Origin: Darksidea phi
Taxonomy: Eukaryota; Ascomycota; Dothideomycetes; Pleosporales; Lentitheciaceae
NCBI GenBank assembly: GCA_030770425.1
Contig: JASJFT010000283.1
Location: forward strand, 1 to 49,763
DNA: 49,763 bases
Reading direction: 5' to 3'
The notes under the pieces are model-generated. The model saw nothing but the letters and a program-made list of their open reading frames with translations. It did not search any database and was not told the origin of the DNA. This document shows, one piece after another, positions 12,601-26,525 of this stretch (positions within the stretch are counted from its first letter, which is position 1; each line of letters begins with the position of its first letter). A program made the position numbers and the translations under genes.

Positions 12601-15600
12601 AAGAACTATATAAGTACTAAGTAATATCCTTTAGACTTACTAATATACCTATAATATTTTAGAAATAAATTAATAATATTTTATAAAACTATCTTAATTA
12701 GTTTATAATAATATACCTTAATAATATCCTAATCTATTTTAAAATAGAAAAGAAATATAAAGAATATATAAAGAAGATTCTATAAATATTTAAAGAAGTA
12801 TAACTATATCTTTATCTATAAAAATATAAATTCTACGTATAAGAAATAAAGTTTCTAGGATTTATTATTAGACTAGAAGAAATTAAAGTAGACCTATAAC
12901 GAATTAAGAAAGTTAAAGAATAGTCTACGTCTAAGAACCTTAAGAAGCTATAATTATTTCTAGAATTCTATAACTTCTATTAAAAGTTAATACTATAATA
13001 GAGTATAATAATAGTACTACTTACGTAACTTATAAGAAAAGATTAATCTTTTAAATAGAAAGAAGAGTACTAATAGGCTTTTAAGAAGATTAAAGAATAA
13101 TTTACTAAGAAATCTATAATTAAGATATATAATTCTAAAGAACCTTTAATTATTAAAATAGATATATTAGACTATATAATAGGAGTAGTACTACTATAAA
13201 AAGATAATAAAAATAATCTAAGACTAGTATACTACTTCTTATAGAAGATATTACTAGCTAAACTTAACTACGATATTTATAATAAGAAGTTATTAATAAT
13301 TATTAAAGCTTTAAAGGAATAGAGATTTAATTTATAAAAATCTTAATATTCTATTATAATCTATATAGATTATAAGAATCTAATAGAATTCTTAATAAAT
13401 AAATCTCTAATTAGAAGATAGATATAATAGGTATAAACCCTTATAATATACGATATTAAGATCGTATATACTAAAGAATTAGAAAATAAATAAGTAGATA
13501 TACTTAGTAGAAGATCTAACTACTAAGGAATAGAAAAATCTAGTATAGTAATTCTTAAGCTATAATTAAACGGAATAATTACTTATAACCGTCTAAAACT
13601 AGTAGAAATATAAGAAACGACGCTCGAATTAAAAGAAAGTAAATAGACCTAATAGATTCGTATAACTACTACAAAAGTAATAAATAAATAAAATAAGATT
13701 TAAGAAGTAATTTAAGAAAAGAATAGAATTATTTATATATTTTAAAAAGTCTATATATTTAAGGTAATATAAAAAGAATTTATTAGATAATACTATAAAG
13801 TACTAGTATATAGATACTAAGAAGTAGAAAAAACTCTTAAATAGTTAATAAGGACGTATTATTTTCTATATACTAGATAGCTAGTTATATAAGTACTTTT
13901 AGAATATATAGACTATTATTATAATAAGTATACTAGATATATACCCTATAGAATACTATAACTAATAGAGAATATAGAAGAACTATAGAAGATTATAATT
14001 ATAGACTTTATTATATAATTATTATATTCTAAAGAACTAATAATAGAAGTATCCTATAATACTATATTAATAGTAGTAGATAAGCTTATAAAGTATACTT
14101 ACTTTATCCTATATATAGATAAAGGAAATATAGTAAAATAACTTATTTATACCTTACTAAAATATATATTTAATAAATATAGAATACTAGATAAAATAAT
14201 CTTAGATAAGAATATTAAGTTTATAGTAAAGTTTTAGTAAACCCTTATAGTTAAACTAGAAATAAAATATAGTATATTAACTACGTATTATCTATAGATA
14301 GATAGACTAATAGAATAAATAAATTAGATAATAGAGTAATATCTTAGATATTATCTAAACTACTATTAAAATAATTAGATTATACTTTTATCTATAGTAT
14401 AATTTATATATAATAGTTCGTAATATAGTATAATAAAGATAATACCTTTCTTTACGAACTATAGAATTAAATTAAAAATATATAAGAAATCTAGATAACT
14501 TTAATCTTATAGCTAAAATAAAAAAGAAATAGTAAAAATTATTCTATAAATATACTAATAGCTTAAGAAAGATATAAAGTTCCTTTAAAATAGAATAAGT
14601 AAATACTATAATAAGAAGTAAAAAGAAGTACCTACTTTTAAAGAGGAAGAAAAGGTATAATTATTATAAAAGAATATTAAAAGTAAGCGATCTAATAATA
14701 AACTAGACTATACTAAAATTAGATCTTATAAAATTAAAAAATAAGTCTTATCTATAAACTACTAACTAAGACTACCTCTATAAATAAAAATCTATTCTAT
14801 ATTCTATATTAGCTTATTAGAAAAAGTATTATAAGATACTAAACTAGTAGTATATAAAGTAGATATATATAAAAAAGATAATAAAGAATAAAAAGTAAAA
14901 GAAATCCTAGATAACGATATTAGAAATAGAAAAAACTACTATCTAATTAAATAGTAAGGATTAAATAAAAAGAAAAATCTATAGAAATAAATCTAAGAAC
15001 TTAAAAATAATCTTAATTATTCTAAGAAGTTTATAGAGTACTAAAACTATAATTCTAAAGAAAATCTAGAGATAAAATAAGTTTATCTTATAATAAGTTA
15101 AGAAGACTAGTATTATCTATAGTATAGTATAAGATATTTATTAGACTAAAAAGAGTAATATTATCTATAACGTTATAAGTAACGTCTAGAGTAGTTAAAG
15201 AGACCTCTAGATTCTTCTACTATTCTAGCCGCTAGAGCTTCTTCTTCTTAGTATTAAGTTTAGCCTTAAGAGTATAAGACTACCTAGCTATCTTCTTATT
15301 AAGAAACTCTTTCTATTTTTTTAGATATTAAACCTTTATTTATATATTAGATAACTCTTAACTAAACTTAATTATACGACGAAGTAGTTTCTTATAATAT
15401 TCTTTAACTATCTATAACTAAGCTTAAAGTTTCTCTTATAAATAGTTAATAGATTATTCTAATATATATAAGTTTATATATATAAGTTATAATTAAAAAT
15501 AAATACTTAACTATAGAAATTCTAGATAATTAATATAAATTTCGTATATTTATATAAATATAGACTTTATAGTATTTACTTTTACTAAAAGAAATAATAT

Positions 15601-15811
15601 AAAATATTTCTAGTCTACTATACTAAGAATAAGGAAATATTTTAGAATTATTATAACTAATATAATTAGTAAGTATAAGATATTCTTTAGTTTTATAAAA
15701 AACTATAGAGGAAGAAAGGTATAACTTAGGAAAATTCTAAGCTAATATTAATATAGTTAAATATTAGATTTAGAATAACCTCTAAGCTAAAGGTTTAAAG
15801 AGGAGAGATAG

Positions 15812-16239
15812 TATTACGAATTATATACGAACTATAAAATAATAACTAATAAAGTTATCTAAGATAGAATCTATTATAGATTTTAATAAGAAATATAATA
15901 TAAATCTTATAATTAGAGAATAGGAAGTTATGTAATAGATCTATAGATTTATAGTTCTTAACGAATATAAATCCTATAAATCTACGAATCTATAGATTAA
16001 TAGATCTATTAGAGAATAGAGCTATAGAGTCTATAGATCTAAGAAAACTAAATTAATATATAATAATTATAAATCTCCTAGATAGTCTTTCTTTTATATA
16101 GTTAATTTAAATCTAGATTAATCCCTATCTATTAACGTAATTAAACTATTATTTACTTATTCTTACTTCTTCTTTTCTATCTTAAGTATAAACCCTAAAT
16201 AAGACTAAATAACCTATTAGGCCCGGACCTCGTTTAATA
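15812..16239 (+). repeat. 3' LTR
   Basis: This is the direct copy of 9250-9677. It starts TATTACGAATT and ends CGTTTAATA, and is preceded by the purine tract at 15797-15811. The following bases ATACG (16240-16244) pair with ATATA before the 5' LTR as a target duplication changed by RIP. Confidence 0.9.
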
Positions 16240-17444
16240 ATACGTTTAATAACTTAAGAACCTCTTTAAGTAAATAAATTTATTTTTAAAAAGTTAAAAA
16301 AGATTTATAATTATAAAAATAAGATTAATAATTAAATATTATCTTATATTATTCTTATTTTAAAAGTAGACTATAGATTAATAATATTCTATCTTAATTA
16401 TATAGTTATAATAGAAGTTAGAATATAATATATATTATAATAGAAAGAGATAGTATTAGTAATCTATTAGACTAGAGGGTAGTTAGAAATATAATCTATT
16501 ATCTACTTAATATCTTATAAACTTTCTTATTAGTATAATATTATATTCTATTCTTTATTTTCTATTCTTTAATTTTTATTATTATAAAGACTATCTATAT
16601 AATAGAATACTTTAAGACTTTATTTAATAAGAAGATTTCTTAAAAGTAATAATTAATATAATAATATTAAAGGAATAGGGGTATACTTAACTAAGTCTAA
16701 TTCTTAAATAGTTTATATTAGAGACTCTTTCTATATAAATAGCTATATACTTAGCTTATATAAAAATTAAAATAATTAACTTTCTAGACTATATAGTATA
16801 TTATATTTATAATCTTAGTAATTACTCTATCTATCTACGTAACTAGCTTATCTCTTTAATCTATAACGTTATCTCTATCTTATAACCTACTATAAGACTA
16901 GTATAAGGATAGTATAAGATAAAGCTAAGATACTAACTAGTATATTATATAATTATTAAGAAAGCTAAACTAAGCTTAAAGTACTATTAAGATAAATAGA
17001 ACTATAATAAAGAAGTTAAGTTAAATTACTACTCCTATAATCTTTATAACTACTACTATTATATTATTATTACTATAGCTAAATAGTCGCTTAATTATAA
17101 GAAGCTATTTCTCAAAGTAGAGTAAAAGTAGTAAGTAGTAGAGTAGAAGTAGTAAGTAACGGAGTAGATATAGTAAGTAATAGAGTAGAAGTAGAAGAAA
17201 GTAGAAGAGAAAATTTATAAGATAACTCTTCTAGAGTTTCTTAACGTCTATTATAAATATCTATACTCTAGTCTTTCTATTTAGACCTTAAAGAATTCGA
17301 TATAGAACGACCCTATAAATATAATAAATAATCTTTAATCTAAAAAGCTTCGTTTATAGAAAGACTTTCTAGTATAATAGAGAGAGATCTAGAATATACT
17401 TATAAAGTTTAACTTTATCTTAAAGTAATACTTTACTCTACTAT
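16240..17444. repeat. RIP-saturated DNA between two retroelements
   Basis: There is no open frame and no recognised domain. Near 17110-17200, a short array repeats AGTAGAGTAGAAGTAGTAAGTA-type words. One of the rare surviving CA dinucleotides is at about 17,113. Confidence 0.6.
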
Positions 17445-17630
17445 CGTAAGATACGTATAGGTAGATAGGTATAAAAATACTAAGATAGTAAAAGGGTTAT
17501 ATTTAAATAGAGATAAGATAAATTCTTAAGGAAATATAATAGTAAAACGTAGGACTATATAGGGTCTAGTATATAACTATAGCCGGGCCGATAATAATCT
17601 AGGAGTCCTCTAGTAGAAGTAGGTATAATA
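17445..17630 (-). repeat. 3' LTR (left end) of the minus-strand chromovirus
   Basis: This matches 25856-26041 over the whole length (TAAGATACGTATAGG against TAAGGTATATATAGG, ending GTCCTCTAGTAGAAG...ATAATA). It is flanked on the outside by ACTAT and on the inside by the pyrimidine-rich PPT complement. Confidence 0.88.
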
Positions 17631-17650
17631 TAGCCTCCCTCTTTTCTAAG

Positions 17651-19750
17651 GATTATTCCGACCCTTATAGAGAGTTATTTACTACGACGTATTCTATTAA
17701 TCCCCTTACTTTCTTTAGAAAAGTTTACCTAAGTATCTATACTCCTAAAAAACCCTATTTCTAAGAAAAAAATAATTTTATAAAGAAGACCCTTTAAGTA
17801 TTTAATATCTACGTTATACCCTACTATCTTAATAAAGGGTTTCCGTAGTCTTTCTAACCTTATAGCCCTTAGACCTAACCTTATAATTATAATTAGTTCG
17901 GTTAGAAAGTATATATAACTTAAGTATTAGTCCCTTATTAGTATATATTTATAACTTTTATCTATTATTACTATAGCTTATAGTCTATATATATCCTTCT
18001 AAGTCCTTATACTAGTAGTAATAGCGTTACTACTCCCCTTATAGGCGATTTTCGGTAACTTCTATCTAGTAAATACTTAATATCTTTATATAAGAGCTAT
18101 TTACTAAGTATAATTTCTATAGTTATTCTATTTACTTATAACGCCTTTATAAAGGCTTTAAAACTAGCCTAGACTCTATTTAATTCGGTCTTAATTATCT
18201 ATTATAATAGTATAATCTAGTAGTACTTAGTAATTACTAGCTACTACCTATTATAACTTATAATTATATTAAATTACTCGTTTACTTATAACTCTTCTAG
18301 TAAGAGAAATTCTATTTATATCTTTATAGATATTTATCTAAGAGGTAATAAATTATTATATATTATATCTCTTCGAGTACCTTTATTTCTATATTTTAGA
18401 CTCTTACTAATAAGTATCTAGGATACTATTAGCTTAGGTATAAAACGGTCTCTCTTAGTATAAGTATAAGAAGATATATCTACTCCTAGATTTCTCTACT
18501 TTATTCCTTAATACTCTTAAGATCCTATTCCTTATTATAATTACCTCTACTAGCTAGTATAGTAATACTATTCTTCTTAAGTATATCTATATTCTTTCTA
18601 TCTATCTAAAGTTATAGTTCTCCCTCGTATACTATTAGTATATAAATTACCTCCCCTAGTTTATAAGGGAGTTTAATATAGCTAAGCTTTATTAGATTAC
18701 TTTAAGTAACTAGTACTAGAAGGCTAATATCTATACTACCTATAGTAGGTATAAAGCTTACTATTAGATTTACTTAGTAGTATATACTAGTCTTCCCCTC
18801 TTCTTACTAATATAGTTCTACTAATAATTTATATAGGTTAAGTCTACTTTCTACTACTACTTTAACCTTCTTATCTTCGCTATTAAGTATATCTAGTATT
18901 ATAACGCCTAAGCTACTTATAATAATAAGAATATAGATTCTAATATACTTAAGAAGGTTTAATAGAATATATAGTTCTATACTTTTAATATTAATACTAG
19001 TTAGAACTAGTATAAAGCTAAGTAGAAGTATCTAATTAAGGATATTAGTAGTAAGATAGAATTATATCGGGCTCTAGCTACGGCGTATAAGCTTAACTTC
19101 TAGTACTATTAGATATATTCTATCGTCTTTCCGATAGCTTCTTATATTAATTCCTTTAGTATAGGTTAGATAGTATTAGCTATCTAGTATCTACTAACTT
19201 TATAGCCTTTACTACCTATAAGATTTACTTTATTAAGTATAACTTCTTAACTAATACGCCTCTTAGGACTACTAATTATAAGTATCGTTAGTACTATTAT
19301 AGTCCTAATATTTCTAATAGAAATATTATTAATAGAGGTATAATATCTATTATCCCTTAAAAGGGGGCGCCGTAAAGCTTCTTTAAGAACTTCTCGTCTA
19401 GTATACGAAGCTTACTTAAGTTATCTTTAGACTATATAGTACTTAGTTAAGATTTCTCTTTAATAGGTACTATTAGGTATATAGATAAAATAAAATATCT
19501 ATATTAAAAGCTTAACCTTACTAATTACTTTTTAAGTATATATTCTTTTAGATATATATCTTATTTATTACTATAATATCTAAAGACTAGTCTTACTAAA
19601 TCCTTTAAGCTATAGCTCGTTACTAACGTAGATAATATTCTTTTCTTAATTAATCGTTCTACTTACGTAGTAACCCCTAAGTAGAATCCTAAAGGTACCT
19701 CTTAGCTAGATCTCTTAATTCTTCTCTTATATTAATATTACTTACGTAGT
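17651..19750. other. Long non-pol stretch inside the minus-strand element
   Basis: About 2.1 kb separate the end of the chromodomain from the PPT. I recognise no retroelement domain here on the minus strand. On the plus strand near 19,017-19,090 a short stop-poor frame (AKxKYLIKDISSKIELYRA) suggests a separate or captured coding segment. RIP has removed too much for a family call. Confidence 0.35.
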
Positions 19751-22700
19751 CTATCCCTTTAGAACTTCTTATATACGTTATTACTTCTTTATAAAGTTTA
19801 TAATACTTTTCTAGTAACTTTCTATTTTAAATAATCTAATATTTAATTATTTAGGTTCGTCTAATATTCTATAAGAACCTCTTTATAATTATTAAAAGAG
19901 ACCTTAAACTTTTATATACTATTCTCGTACAACTAATCTAGCTATTTTATAAAAAAGAGCTTCTTATTATATACTATCTTATAGACGAGGATAGCTTCGA
20001 CTTTATATTAGTTATTATTATTAAGCTTCGAATATTATATAAAGCTAGGTTTAAAGTTTAAATCTTCTCTTAGCTTAATCTACTTCTTTAGGAGTAATAT
20101 ATAGAAGACGGGATATAGCTAAGATATTAATAAAGGTAGCTTAAGCTAGTAGCTTAGCTTTTTATACTTAGTTTAGATAATAAAGGGTTCTAAGTATTTT
20201 ATATCTAGCTTCTTTAAAGGGCGCTTAGTCTTAATATTTATAGCCTTTAGGATTATCTTTTTACTAATAACGAAATACTTACTTATTCTCTTTAAGTTAT
20301 ACTAGTATTACTAGCTCTTTTAAGTATAAATTAACGTATTCTAAGTATTAGAAAACTATTACGTCTAGCTAATTAAAAAGTTAATAACTCTCTAATATAT
20401 ACTTAGGGTCTTTCCGTCTATACTCTAGTCACCAAGCGGTTAATAAAGCTAATATTTATTTTCTATATTATTAAAACCCTTAGGTTTAATACCTATTATA
20501 ACTTTAATAGGGTATATACTATAATTTAAATAAATCTTAGAGTTATATACGTATTTTACTATTAATAGTAACTAATACTAGTTATTTTACTAATAGTTTA
20601 GGTATATTTATAAATACGCTTTAAGCTCCTAATTCTAGTATTTAGTTTAACTATCTATCTACGGGTAGAAGATTATACTTATTTATTATTTAATATTAAA
20701 ATAAAAGTATATATTTAACTAGAATTTACTAGTAAAGATAGAGCCCTAGTTCGAGATTAGTAATAATAAGGGTCCGATCTTAATAAATACTTCTATAAAT
20801 AATAGGTCGGCTAATATACTAGTAGTAATATTCTTTATTACGGGTAGGTACTAGACTAGCTTTAAAAAGTAGTTAATAAGTACTAGTATTATATTATAGA
20901 TATTACCCTTAGAATCCTTAGATTCTAATAGATTAATAATAAAGTCTAAGGAGTAATTATATTATAGCTTTTATAATAGAGGAATTAGTTCTAGTAACCT
21001 CTATAGCTTATACCTTTATACTTTATTTATTTAATATATTATATAGTCTTATATATATATATTAACCTCTACTTAAAGCTTTAACTAATAGTACTTCCTT
21101 TATAGGAGTTTAATAGTCTTATCTACTCTATAATAACCCCCTAGGGGGTTATTATAATTCCTTATAAGGATAGCTTAATAAAGAGCTTTATTATTAGGAA
21201 TTTATACTTTCCCTACTCTTTAAAGGATACTCTTCGAATCTATAATCTATAAAAGTATATTCTTTTACTCTTCTCTACTCTCGGACTTTTATATATACTA
21301 TATATTCTTATAATAGACTATATTATATTCCTATACTTCCCGAATATAGTCTAATAGTAGCCTAAGGGTTTTCTAGCTAAAGGGTAAGTTATTATTTATA
21401 ATTTCTAGTAAAGACTTATATAATATAGAGGTAGAAAATACTTTATAATATTAAAGGAATATTAAAGCTAGATTTAAGCCTTCTAATTATTCTCTAGGTT
21501 TATTATCCCCGCCTATAGATAGATTAAGATTAATAGATAATATATTATTAAAAACTAGTACTATATTAGGGGATCTTATAGTAGAATAATTTACGCCGTC
21601 TTTAGATACCTAATAGATTACTTATAGATTCTTATTAATAAGATTAGATTTATATACTATCTAATCTATAGTATATAAAGCTATAGACTTTTAAAATATC
21701 TATACTTAGAGTTTATTTTAGAATATAGAAAGTATAATATTTCTTAGTACTCTCCTCTTCCTAAGCTAAAAGCCTTTAATATAATTAGGTCGTCGTAATA
21801 GTACGTTAGTTAGATTCTTTATACTAAGCTTATATTTAATCTTAAAGTTAAAATAAGCTAACTCTTTAACCTAGTATACTTACTTAGGTAAGAGTACCTT
21901 TATAGTTATAAAATATCTTAAATTATTATAGTTATATAGTACGTAAATAGTATCTAGAGTATATTTAAAATAATATCGCTATTATCTAAAGGTTTCTATA
22001 ATAGCGAATAACTCTTTATTATAAGTATTCTACTAAACCTATAGTCTAGTAAACTTACGACTAAAGAATATAACTAGTTTCTAGTATTTCTCTATTAAGA
22101 GTACTATTAATTATAGCTATAATAGAATAGCTACTATAGTAAACTTAGAGACGTTAGTAATAATTATTATAGATTTTACTAGATTAAAGTACTAGAGAAT
22201 AGGGGCTCTTATAAAGAGCTTATAAAGCGTAAAAAATATATTATATATATTCTCTAGCTAAAACTAAGGGATATACTACTTTATAGGACCCTTCTTAATT
22301 TTCTTTAACTTTCCTATTAATATATTCTTACTAGAATCTTATTAAACTAGTATTAGATTCTATATAAAGGTTATATATTCTAGAAGTAGACGAATAATAT
22401 CTAAGTAGTTATATATAAATTATTAATAAAAGTTTATAAATCTAAGAAATACTTAGATATTCTAATAGCCCTTAGGCTTTAACTACTCTTTAATTATTTA
22501 GACCTATATTAGATCTATAACTACCCTATAGAAGGTTATAATAAAGTTAAAAAACTTTACTAACTTTATAGAGAAGGTATACTTTAAGACTTTATAATAA
22601 AGTCCCTAATTATATAACCTCTTAAGGACCTTATAAATATACTATTTATAGTTCTCCTTCTCTTTAAAGTATATAAGAATATTATCTAAATAGATAATAT

Positions 22701-25700
22701 ATATCTTATCTAATAGACTACTTAAGATTCTATAGATATACGACTAAAATATAGTAGATATATTTATAAGACTAAATAGTATTACTAGATATTTAAAATA
22801 GTCGTAATATATTTTAAATATTATCTTCTACTTATTATTCTTCTTAATATATAATTAGTAATATATCTTATAAAGATCGAGTTTTATAAAGACTTTAGTT
22901 CTAGATAACTAATCTAGTATCTTACTTATAAGGGGTATAGGATAATAATTTTTAATTATTACCTTATTTAAACCCCTATAATTAATATATAATTAAAGTA
23001 TACTATTAGCTTTAGATATAAAAAGTATTAGGACCCCTATTAAAGATTTACTAGATCGAATCTACCCCTTCTCTAGAGAGTTATCGAGGTATTTCCTTAA
23101 GATCTTAAGTTCTCTTCTAGAGAGATTATAAATAGAGAGATTTAATAATATCTTTTTCTTCTTAAGATTAATAATATAGTTATACTCTAAGTTAGGAGTA
23201 ATTTTACTAGTAAGTTTAGGACTAAAGTACTAAAGCTAATTATAAAGATAATCTAGGACCTTCGTAGCTTTCTTAAAGTTAATTTTCTTATTAGAATTAT
23301 TATAAGAAGTATTTAAATAGTTCTTAAATTTTCGTTACCCCTTCTAATAGAGAGCCGTAACCCTTTATAAAGAGGTATTTATTATTAATATTATAATCTA
23401 AGAGATTATAGCCTTAAGTAGTTATACTAATTTAGAATATTACTTTACGTAATAGACGAGGTAATTATAAAGTTATAGAATTTAATTTTTTAACTAAAGT
23501 AATTTCTACTTATTCTAGTACTAAGTATTCTAAGACTTATTACCTTCTAGAATTTATATCTTACTAATAGATATCTATAAATACTTTATAGTCTCTATAG
23601 TAGTAGGACGCTAGAGTTAATACTTTTCTTTACTTATAAACGATTATATATAAAAGCTTCCTAGGTATAGTATATATACTTTTTCCCTAGATTATAGTTA
23701 TTATAATAGGTCGTTAAGTATTACCTTAACTTTAATATACTTAACTACTACTCTCCTATTCTACTATTTAAAAGATCTCTTTTAATAATCTATTTGGGGG
23801 TCTACCTTATATAGCTATAACTAGTCGAGGATAAGATTATAGCTATTTATAGAGGTAGTCTAAAATACTTAAGAACCTATTATTCTTATTATATCTTAAG
23901 AATTCTACGTCGTTATTATAATAACGTATAGCTCTTCTAGATATAATAGTATACTAAAGACTTAATATATTTAGAACTTTATATATAATAATACCTTAGA
24001 GAGATTCTATTATAGTACGAGATTCTTCCTAATAATATTTAAGTTTAATTCTATATTAAAAAGACTCTAGGCCTATATCGAAATATCTATAAGAAGATAG
24101 ACCCTTATATTACTAACGATCTATAAGAATTTATTATTAGTATTTAGTCCTAGTAATGTTATAGTAATATTAGTAACTAGGGCTTATCTTTTTTTAAGAA
24201 TAAGTTAGTCTTCTTTTCTTAAGATTTATCTAACCTATTATTATCTTTAAAATAGTATTTTTAATAGTTCTTCTTTTAATTAGTCTTAGATTAGGACGTT
24301 AATATTATACTTTTAGAGCGTAATAGAGTCCTTAATAAAGACTACCTAGTATTACTCTACTAAGAGGGCTTTCGATTCTATTTCTTCTAGCCGGAATTAT
24401 TTAAAGTTACTAAAGACGTAGTATACTTTCTATTTATAGTTAAACTAATACTAGAAACCTTCGGGAGAGTAGCCGACGTAGGAATAGAATATATTATTAT
24501 CTTTATATCTTATAAAGTATATTTAAACTATATTTAAGTTTAGATATTCTTAAGTTAACTATTCCTTTATATCTTCTAATATAAAGGTTCTAGATACTTA
24601 CTCTAAACTATAGATATCTTTAATATATTAGGACTTATATTACTACTAAAAGACTTTACCTTTAAGATAGTTTTATAAGTTATAAAGTAGTTAAAGAAGA
24701 AGTTAAAGCTATTATCTTAATACTACTTAATATTCTAAAACTTAAAGTAGTTATTAAACTTCGTTAGAACGGGGTCCTCTATAAGACTCTTAAGCTTTAT
24801 CTATAGCTAAAGCTATATAATAACTTTACTATTATTAATTACTTAGTCTAAGAGGTTATAATATATATTGTTCTTAATAAGTATTATAACCTATATAGTC
24901 CGCTTAAGGGTATTAGTAGTAGCGAAGTTAATTTAGAAGAGACTATTAATATCCCTAATCTAACGATCTATAGCTTAGGTCGTTAGGGTTTTCTTTAATA
25001 ACTCTAATATAAGAGGATTCTTAACCTTAGTTAGATTAGATAGCCCTCGACGAGTATCGTCTACTAAGGGTAAACTAACTATAGTCTAAAGGGTATCTAT
25101 AGCTAGTTCGAAGGTTACTTAAACTATATTAAGATTTACTTAGATAGTCTTAATCTAGTTAACTAGTACGCCCTAATATTAAAGATCGATTAAGATTTCT
25201 ATTATTTTTACTAGGAGTACTTCCCCTAGGGCTAGAATATAAATAGATATAATACGGAATATACCTAGGTAATTACTATCTATTAGAATATTATTAGCTT
25301 CTAATATAGATAATATAGTAGAAGCTAGAGGTTAATATAGTTAGAACCTACTTTTACGAGTCGTATTTTTATAGTTAGGTATTCTATTATTTCTTCGCGT
25401 AGGTTAGTAGTCCCTATTAATTATAGCTATTATTAAGGCTCTACTAAAAGATAGTAGTTTATTAGATATCTTTAAGATATTTCTACTATTATACTATACG
25501 TAGGTCGTAGGGGTTTTAAAGACGCGTTAATCCTCTTAAATATTTTTAGGGTTAAATAGGTCCCCTAGCTAGTAGTTATTCTTATTATTTAATTCTAGTT
25601 CTTAAACTCGTTATTTACTAAACTTAAGGTATTACTAGTATACTTCGTCGACTAGCTATACGTCGGGGTTATTTCGTCTACTAGGCGGATAGGTACTAAA

Positions 25701-25855
25701 GCGGGTACTCTTCTTTAGATAGATAGTATAAGAAGATATATTAATAGCTCTAAATAGACGTTGTATAGTATAATTAATAAGAACTTTTAAAGTATTAGCT
25801 TTTAACGTTGACGCTATACTACTAATCCTTAAAAAGAAGTAGAAAGGATTCGAAT

Positions 25856-26041
25856 TATAAGGTATATATAGGTAGGTAGATATAGAAATACTAAGATAGT
25901 AAAAGGGTTATATTCGAATAGAAATAAGACGAATCCTTAAGAAAATATAATAGTAGGACGTAGAACTATATAGGGTCTAGTACGTAACCGTAGTTAGGCC
26001 GATAATAATTTAGGAGTCCTCTAATAGAAGTAGATATAATA
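25856..26041 (-). repeat. 5' LTR (right end) of the minus-strand chromovirus
   Basis: This is the direct copy of 17445-17630 and starts TATAAGG. The outside flank ACTAT at 26042-26046 is identical to 17440-17444, which fixes the element boundary. Confidence 0.88.
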
Positions 26042-26525
26042 ACTATATATATTAGAAGAGTTAGACGAAGATAATCTATAAAGAATAATAAGTTCTAATC
26101 TAGATCTTTATCTCTTTTAGTATTATACTATAGATAGTCCTATTATATCTATTATTAAACGATTATACGATTAAGAAATACTATAATAGATATTTAGACT
26201 TTAAAATTTAGTATAATTTAAGAACTATACTAATACCCTTAGTTCGGAAATATAATTAGAGAAGGGTATTAAATCTATAACTATTTCTAAGACTTTATAA
26301 TAATAATTACTATATTTATAGACCTAGACTTAAGAAAACTTATTAAATCTTTTAGAAGCTCGTATAATATAATCGTTTTATTCTTAAGTTAATTAGTTTT
26401 ATATCTATATTACTAATATTTAGAATATAGAGACTTATATTATAGTCTATATTATAGAATATAAGTCTTTATATAAGCTACTACTTAAATATATTAATAA
26501 GAGTTTAGAAGATATAGAACTTAAG

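Larger units (their letters stand above)
9250..16239 (+). mobile_element. Complete dead Ty3/gypsy chromovirus retrotransposon
   Basis: This is a 6,990-bp element with two direct 428-bp LTRs, a purine-rich PPT directly before the 3' LTR (15797-15811), and flanks ATATA / ATACG that agree as a 5-bp target duplication once RIP transitions are allowed. Reading the + strand through stops gives the standard order. A CCHC-type zinc knuckle lies near 10,622-10,672, reverse transcriptase near 12,300-12,900 (frame with LFIPKKGTTEL), RNase H near 13,145-13,500 (IIKIDILDY), integrase with the TTYY...D-R-IE core near 14,275-14,340, and a chromodomain near 14,880-15,010 (VKEILDNDIRNRK). Catalytic codons are riddled with TAA and TAG from CpA to TpA change, so the element cannot move on its own. 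Confidence 0.9.
17445..26041 (-). mobile_element. Complete dead Ty3/gypsy chromovirus, minus strand
   Basis: This 8,597-bp element has direct LTRs of 186 bp at both ends and an exact 5-bp target duplication ACTAT at 17440-17444 and 26042-26046. The pyrimidine tract at 17634-17647, just inside the left LTR, is the PPT of a minus-strand element. Read on the minus strand, RT covers about 23,100-22,450 (ILFISKAN, then INYRGLNKVIIKN, then the YLDD box mutated to YLDN near 22,671-22,694). An integrase YHPxTDxQT-like core lies near 20,640-20,680, the GPF/Y region near 20,260-20,170 (KRPLKKLD...), and a chromodomain near 20,015-19,930 (YKVEAILVYK). Stops from CpA to TpA change run throughout. The 2 kb between chromodomain and PPT is unusually long. 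Confidence 0.9.
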
